A DNA stretch of 8,486 nucleotides from DYIB01 sp049320945 (GTDB taxonomy: Bacteria > Pseudomonadota > Gammaproteobacteria > Burkholderiales > Rhodocyclaceae), in contig JBMOQT010000154.1 in assembly GCA_049320945.1 (NCBI GenBank), forward strand, positions 1 through 8,486. Reading direction: 5' to 3'. The position numbers and the translations under genes are program-made. The notes under the pieces were generated by a model. The model saw only the letters and a list, made by a program, of their open reading frames with translations, was not told the DNA's origin and did not search any database. The stretch's first letter is position 1, and every line of letters starts with the position of its first letter. Below, piece after piece: positions 4,349-8,486 of this stretch.

Positions 4349-6898
4349 ATGGCCCATAATCGAATCTACGCATTCGCCGCATCCCTTGGCATCGCCCTGC
4401 TGCTGGCCGCGGCGGGCAACGCCCTGTTTCTTCAAACCGGGAATCACTGGATAGAGCCGGTCCTGCTCGCCCTGGCCTGCCTGCTGGCGGCTATCCTCAC
4501 CTACCGCCTGATACGCCAGTCGAACGTTCTGCGCCGCCCGATGCCCCGGGGCACCGGGGAGCCGGCGGTGGCCAATGCCTCGCTCGAGCGGCAAATCCGG
4601 GAACGCGCCGGCATCGCCGCGGCGCTGCGCGAGTCCTCCGCCGAACAACAGATCACCCAGCTCAACCGCACGCTTACGGTACTCAGCCAGATCAACGCCG
4701 CCATCGTGCGCATCCGGGAGCGCAAGCCCCTGCTTGAGCGGGCCTGCGAGATCCTGGTGGAGCGGGGCGAATTCCCCCTGGCATGGATCTATTTCGCCAG
4801 CGACACCTCGCCCCAGCCGGTGGTGCTGGCGGCCAAGGGCATCGCCACCGATTTCGTCGCCAGCGCCACGGCGGCGCTGGACGCCGGCGTCTGCGCCCTG
4901 CCGGGATTGCGGACCGGGGCCGACCAGCCGGTGGTGTGCACTACCCTGGCCTGCTGCGGCGCCGAGTTCGCCGCCGCCGCCGGCACCCGGGGCTTCGCCT
5001 CCTTCGCGGCGCTGCCGCTGCACATGGGCGGGCGCGTCATCGGCGGCATGGCCATGTTCGGCGCCAAGCCGGGCGTGTTCGGCGAGCACGATGTCACCCT
5101 GCTGCACGACCTGGCCGACAACCTGTCCTTCGCCCTGGAGGCCATCAACCAGGAGGAGCGCCGCGTCGCCGCGGAAAAGGATCTGCAGCTCGCCGCGCGG
5201 GTGTTCGAAAACAGCCTGGAAGGCATCATGATCACCGATGCCGCCAACAACATCCTGCTGGTGAACAAGGCCTTCTGCAACGTCACCGGCTACCAGCCCC
5301 ACGAGGTCATTGGCAAGAACCCGAGAATCCTCAGCTCCGGCAAGCAGGACGCCGCCTTCTATCGCCAGATGTGGCACTCCCTGCAGCAGGAGGGCGAGTG
5401 GCACGGCGAGGTGCGCAACCGGCGCAAGAACGGCCAGACCTATCCGGAATGGCTCACCATCAGCGTGGTGAAGGACGAGGAAGGCAACACCACCCACTAT
5501 GTGGCGGTATTCACCGACATCACCACGCGCAAGCGCATCGAAGAGCGCCTCAATTTCCTGGCCCATTACGACCCGCTCACGGAGCTGCCCAACCGCGTGC
5601 TGTTCGTCGACCGCCTGGAGCAGTCCCTGCTCAAGGCGCGCGAGAGCAAGCGGCAGGTGGGGGTGATGGTGCTCGACCTGGACCGCTTCAAGTTCATCAA
5701 CGAAACCTTTGGCCATTCCACCGGCGACCTGCTGCTGCTGGAGGTGTCGCGCCGGGTCAACGGCTGCCTGCGCTCCACCGACAGCGCCTCGCGCCTGGGA
5801 GGCGACCAGTTCGCCATCGTGCTGCCCGAGGTGGATTCGTCCGAGGCCGTGGCCACCGTCGCCGCGCGCATCCTCGACGTCATCGGCCGCGGCTACCGGC
5901 TGGGCAGCGGCGAAGCCTTCGTCTCCGCCAGCATCGGGATCAGCATCTATCCCGCCGACGGCGAGGACGTGCAGACCCTGGTGAAGAACGCCGAGTCCGC
6001 CATGTACCGGGCCATGGACGAGGGCGGCGCCCGCTGCCGCTTCTATCACAGCGAGATGAACGCCCGCTCGTCCGAGCGCATGGCCATGGAAGCCAACCTG
6101 CGCCATGCCCTGGAACGCGGCGAGCTGGAGTTGCACTACCAGCCGGTGATCGCCGCCGACAGCGGCCTCATCGTCGGCGCCGAAGCCCTGCTGCGCTGGC
6201 GCCGCGCCGACGCCGGCCTGATCGCCCCCGGCCGGTTCATCTCCCTGCTGGAGGAGACGCGCCTGATTCTTCCCGTGGGCGACTGGATCATCGCCAAGGC
6301 GTGCGAGGACAACCGCATCTGGCGCGACAGCACCAACGACGATCTGTTCGTGGCGGTGAACTTTTCCGTGGTGCAGTTCGAGGACGCCCAGGACAACGAC
6401 CCGGTGGGCCGCATCCGCCGCCTGCTGGAGACCCGGCACTTCGATCCCCGCTTCCTGGAGATCGAGCTGACCGAAAGCGCCCTGATGCGCAACCCGGAAA
6501 CGGCCCAGCGGGCGCTGCGCGAACTGAAGGAGATGGGCGTCGCCCTGTCCATCGACGACTTCGGCACCGGCTACTCCAGCCTGAGCTATCTGAAGCGCTT
6601 CCCCTTCGACTGCCTCAAGATCGACCGCAGCTTCGTGCACGACCTGGCCGGAGAAGCCGAATCGCGCGCCATCGTCCGCGCCATCATCGCCATGGGACAC
6701 TCCCTCAACCTGCGCATCATCGCCGAGGGCGTGGAGACGGACGATCAGGCGAGCCTGCTGCGCCAGGCGCGCTGCGACCTGCTGCAGGGCTTCCGCTATT
6801 CGCCGGCGGTGGACCACGACGCGTTCCTGCGCCTGGTGAAGAGCCAGCCCTACCGGCGCGCGACCGACCGCGGCTGCGCCGCGGCGCACGCGGGATGA
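4349..6898 (+). CDS. Membrane GAF-PAS-GGDEF-EAL c-di-GMP signalling protein
   Basis: An 849-aa inner-membrane protein. ATG at 4349 follows AGGAGG at 4331-4336, a rather long 12-base spacing. Two N-terminal helices (about 6-28 and 35-54) are followed by a coiled coil (about 78-125), a GAF-type domain (about 125-265), a PAS domain (about 280-395: ITDAANNILLVNKAF, VTGYQPHEVIGKNPRIL), GGDEF (about 402-565) and EAL (about 580-830). In GGDEF the metal Asp (D443), N451 and D460 of the nucleotide site are kept and the inhibitory I-site RxxD is present (RSTD, 475-478). The signature, however, is GGDQF (484-488), with Glu replaced by Gln at position four. EAL looks active: EALLRW (612-617), N671, ELTES (706-710), DDFGTGYSS (736-744), K757 and AEGVET (792-797). 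The likely net activity is c-di-GMP hydrolysis, with GGDEF perhaps regulatory. The GAF holds a Cys group (C182, C197, C202, C203). Its stop overlaps the next start (ATGA). Confidence 0.93.
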   Translation: MAHNRIYAFAASLGIALLLAAAGNALFLQTGNHWIEPVLLALACLLAAILTYRLIRQSNVLRRPMPRGTGEPAVANASLERQIRERAGIAAALRESSAEQQITQLNRTLTVLSQINAAIVRIRERKPLLERACEILVERGEFPLAWIYFASDTSPQPVVLAAKGIATDFVASATAALDAGVCALPGLRTGADQPVVCTTLACCGAEFAAAAGTRGFASFAALPLHMGGRVIGGMAMFGAKPGVFGEHDVTLLHDLADNLSFALEAINQEERRVAAEKDLQLAARVFENSLEGIMITDAANNILLVNKAFCNVTGYQPHEVIGKNPRILSSGKQDAAFYRQMWHSLQQEGEWHGEVRNRRKNGQTYPEWLTISVVKDEEGNTTHYVAVFTDITTRKRIEERLNFLAHYDPLTELPNRVLFVDRLEQSLLKARESKRQVGVMVLDLDRFKFINETFGHSTGDLLLLEVSRRVNGCLRSTDSASRLGGDQFAIVLPEVDSSEAVATVAARILDVIGRGYRLGSGEAFVSASIGISIYPADGEDVQTLVKNAESAMYRAMDEGGARCRFYHSEMNARSSERMAMEANLRHALERGELELHYQPVIAADSGLIVGAEALLRWRRADAGLIAPGRFISLLEETRLILPVGDWIIAKACEDNRIWRDSTNDDLFVAVNFSVVQFEDAQDNDPVGRIRRLLETRHFDPRFLEIELTESALMRNPETAQRALRELKEMGVALSIDDFGTGYSSLSYLKRFPFDCLKIDRSFVHDLAGEAESRAIVRAIIAMGHSLNLRIIAEGVETDDQASLLRQARCDLLQGFRYSPAVDHDAFLRLVKSQPYRRATDRGCAAAHAG

Positions 6899-7452
6899 GC
6901 CGCCCCATGGCCTCCCTGCCCCACTCTCCGCCCATCCTGGTCCATGTGCAGCTGGTGGGCCGCATCGCCCTGCTGACCGGGGCGGCGGCCCTGCTCGGGC
7001 TGCTGGGCATCATCGCCTGGGTCAGCAGCCACGACCCGCGCAACTACCAGGAAATCATCGGCGCCTATCTGCGCGCCGAGGAGCGGCTGGGCGTGGTGAC
7101 CCTGGTGTTCGGCTGCTTCGCCGCCGCCTTCGCCGGCGTCACCACCTGGCTCATCGCCCTGTACAGCAGCTTCCGCATCGCCGGCCCCCTATACCGCTTC
7201 GCGCGCAACCTGGAAGTGGAGCTGGCGCGCGGACCGGTCGTGCCCGTGCCCATCCGCCGCGGCGACGCCCTGCAGGCGGAGGCCCGGGCATTCGAGCAGT
7301 CCGTCACGGCGCTGCACGGCCATTACCAGGATCTGCGCCACGCCCTGTCGGACGTCGAGCGGGAGCTGCAGGCGACCGACGGCGCCGACGGCGCACGGCT
7401 CGCCGCCGCCCTCCACAGGCTCCGGGAAATCGACCATCGTGTCTCGCTATAG
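6895..7452 (+). CDS. Small two-helix HAMP-like membrane protein
   Basis: A 185-aa protein starting at ATG 6895 in an ATGA overlap with the GGDEF-EAL stop. It has two membrane helices (about 21-43 and 66-90) separated by a short external loop of about 22 residues. A HAMP-like segment (about 91-145) follows: RIAGPLYRFARNLEVEL, then the second amphipathic helix around RRGDALQAEARAFEQSVTAL. It ends in a charged, probably coiled-coil tail (about 145-183). No methyl-accepting, kinase or cyclase output domain is present, so it is a HAMP protein without an effector. Small HAMP proteins beside multiheme cytochrome genes suggest a membrane anchor or sensor for the cytochrome that follows, but that role is inferred. 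Its last 14 bases overlap the next gene. Confidence 0.8.
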   Translation: MSRPMASLPHSPPILVHVQLVGRIALLTGAAALLGLLGIIAWVSSHDPRNYQEIIGAYLRAEERLGVVTLVFGCFAAAFAGVTTWLIALYSSFRIAGPLYRFARNLEVELARGPVVPVPIRRGDALQAEARAFEQSVTALHGHYQDLRHALSDVERELQATDGADGARLAAALHRLREIDHRVSL

Positions 7453-8224
7453 ACTGATCCTGACCCAGCTCCTGCTGATTCTTGCTCTCGCCGGTGCCGC
7501 CCAAATGATCACCGCCGCCTCCCCCCGCCGCGCCCACCTCGCCGACAGCGACTGCGCCGGCTGCCACTTGTCGGGAGACAGGACCCGGGCCGGCGCCACC
7601 ACGCTGCAGGCGAGCGAGGAAGTGCTGTGCGGCCGCTGCCATGCCAACGCCATGAAGGCGAGCCACCCCAGCGGCTTCGCCGCGAGGCGCGGCCTGCCCG
7701 CCGAATACCCGGTGGACTGGAAGGGCGACGTCACCTGCAGCACCTGCCATCACCCCCACGGCAACATCCCCGGCCTGCTGCGCGGCGCCAGGCGCGGGCG
7801 CGACTTCTGCCAGTCGTGCCACGACGAGGCCTTCTTCCGGCGCATGCGCGACGGCGGCGCCTCCATGATGATCTCGGGCCACTTCGTCGACGGCATGGAG
7901 CGGGCCCTGGGCGAGCTGGACGCCTACTCCCTGCAATGCATGGGATGCCACGGCGTCATGGGCGAAGCCAACGCAGTGCGCGTGGACCGCAACGCCATCA
8001 TCCGCCATGCCAGCGGCGGCGCCAACCACCCCATCGGCCGGCGCTATGCCGAGGCGGTGCGCTTCGGCGGCTATCGCCCCGAGGCGCAGGTGACACGCCG
8101 GCTGTTCCTGCCCGGCGGCAAGGTGAGCTGCGTGTCCTGCCACCAGGCCTATACCAAGGAGCACGGCAAGCTGGTCATGAGCAACGCCCGCTCCGCCCTG
8201 TGCTTCGAGTGCCACGACAAATGA
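7439..8224 (+). CDS. Heptaheme c-type cytochrome (doubled CXXCH / cytochrome c3-like)
   Basis: A 261-aa exported protein. The start chosen is GTG at 7439, inside the end of the preceding gene (14-base overlap). No ATG gives a better signal peptide, and the nearest purine-rich stretch (GGGA) is weak and distant, so translation may depend on coupling. An N-terminal hydrophobic segment (about 5-26) ends TAASP. Seven heme sites are visible: CAGCH (39-43), CGRCH (64-68), CSTCH (100-104), CQSCH (124-128), CMGCH (167-171), CVSCH (231-235) and CFECH (255-259). The spacing, CxxCHHPHG and the C-terminal LVMSNARSALCFECHDK are typical of the doubled-CXXCH family. Many extra His residues (H76, H148, H190, H197, H242) could give bis-His ligation. 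Likely a periplasmic or membrane-anchored electron carrier working with the small membrane proteins on either side. Electron donor and acceptor unknown. Confidence 0.92.
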   Translation: MSRYRLILTQLLLILALAGAAQMITAASPRRAHLADSDCAGCHLSGDRTRAGATTLQASEEVLCGRCHANAMKASHPSGFAARRGLPAEYPVDWKGDVTCSTCHHPHGNIPGLLRGARRGRDFCQSCHDEAFFRRMRDGGASMMISGHFVDGMERALGELDAYSLQCMGCHGVMGEANAVRVDRNAIIRHASGGANHPIGRRYAEAVRFGGYRPEAQVTRRLFLPGGKVSCVSCHQAYTKEHGKLVMSNARSALCFECHDK

Positions 8225-8486
8225 ACAGGCCGCGGCATCGTGCCCGTCCCCGGCGGCGCGTCAGGTACATAGACCAGGCCATCCAGCGCGGCCTGCTGAT
8301 CGCCCTGGTGCTGATGGAGGTGGCGCTGGTGGCGGTGTCCACCTGGCTCATGGACCTGCGGCTGCACCAGCTGCTGGAGGAAAGCCTCTACCGCAGCCAT
8401 TTCGCCGGTAGCCCCCTGGGCTTCGGCTCCCTGCTGAAGGAAGGGGGGCTGATGATGGGCGCCTTCGTGCTGGTGAATCTCGTCGC
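8221..8486 (+). CDS. Membrane protein, N-terminal part (3' end outside window)
   Basis: ATG at 8221 overlaps the heptaheme stop by four bases (ATGA) and stays open to the window end, 88 complete codons. The protein has a very basic head (MNRPRHRARPRRRVRYIDQ), a membrane helix at about residues 24-43 (LLIALVLMEVALVAVSTWLM), an external loop of about 30 residues (LRLHQLLEESLYRSHF...), and the start of a second helix (MMGAFVLVNLVA) at the edge. This layout (basic head, helix, short loop, helix) is the same as that of the small HAMP-like protein two genes upstream, so it is probably a second HAMP-type membrane protein. The C-terminal domain is not visible. Same operon as the GGDEF-EAL gene. Confidence 0.8.
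   Translation, partial: MNRPRHRARPRRRVRYIDQAIQRGLLIALVLMEVALVAVSTWLMDLRLHQLLEESLYRSHFAGSPLGFGSLLKEGGLMMGAFVLVNLV

Noticed and set aside
4251..4454. 67-codon plus-strand ORF before the GGDEF-EAL gene
   Set aside because: It starts upstream of the predicted sigma-54 transcript start, has no ribosome site, overlaps the real gene and has no recognisable features.
4307..6889. 860-codon open frame on the minus strand opposite the GGDEF-EAL gene
   Set aside because: It mirrors the codon pattern of a clearly real gene in GC-rich DNA, its product is low-complexity (Gln/His/Ala/Gly) with no domain, and it has no ribosome site.
1..8486. CRISPR arrays, tRNA/rRNA genes, insertion sequences
   Set aside because: No regularly spaced direct repeats, no tRNA cloverleaf or rRNA-like stretch, no transposase and no terminal inverted repeats with target duplications were seen.

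Overview
The window is GC-rich, densely packed bacterial DNA. It carries GC-ending codons, GGAGG-type ribosome binding sites, overlapping genes and abundant c-type cytochromes. The domain types (cytochrome c5 family, GAF-PAS-GGDEF-EAL signalling protein, sigma-54 promoters) suggest a respiring proteobacterium, most likely a betaproteobacterium of the Rhodocyclaceae/Sulfuricellaceae kind. The taxonomic call is inference only.

Left arm, minus strand, read right to left from about 2028 to 1. A sigma-54 promoter precedes a small mono-heme cytochrome c5-family protein (1633-1947, TTG start). A six-bladed NHL beta-propeller lipoprotein follows (439-1560). After a 245-base gap with its own sigma-54 promoter, an FNR-like palindrome and a hairpin comes the 5' end of a multiheme secreted cytochrome (1-193). 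Only its first CXXCH is inside the window.

Middle, plus strand. A second sigma-54 promoter lies back to back with the first. It drives two 1-nt-overlapping genes, each with three CXXCH sites: a secreted tri-domain cytochrome c (2101-3165) and a tri-heme lipoprotein cytochrome (3165-4160). A long imperfect inverted repeat (4180-4237) follows.

Right arm, plus strand. A further sigma-54 promoter (4263-4278) precedes a tightly coupled operon. It encodes a membrane GAF-PAS-GGDEF-EAL protein with a GGDQF variant signature (4349-6898), a small two-helix HAMP-like membrane protein (6895-7452), a heptaheme cytochrome (7439-8224, GTG start), and the start of another membrane protein that runs off the window (8221-8486).

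Interpretation: at least five c-type cytochromes (15 CXXCH motifs visible), an NHL lipoprotein and a c-di-GMP protein appear to form one sigma-54-controlled electron-transfer locus. NHL-repeat genes beside multiheme cytochrome genes recall the extracellular cytochrome (omcS-type) loci of Geobacter. A periplasmic-to-extracellular electron route, possibly with filament-forming cytochromes, is therefore a reasonable hypothesis. The window alone does not prove it.
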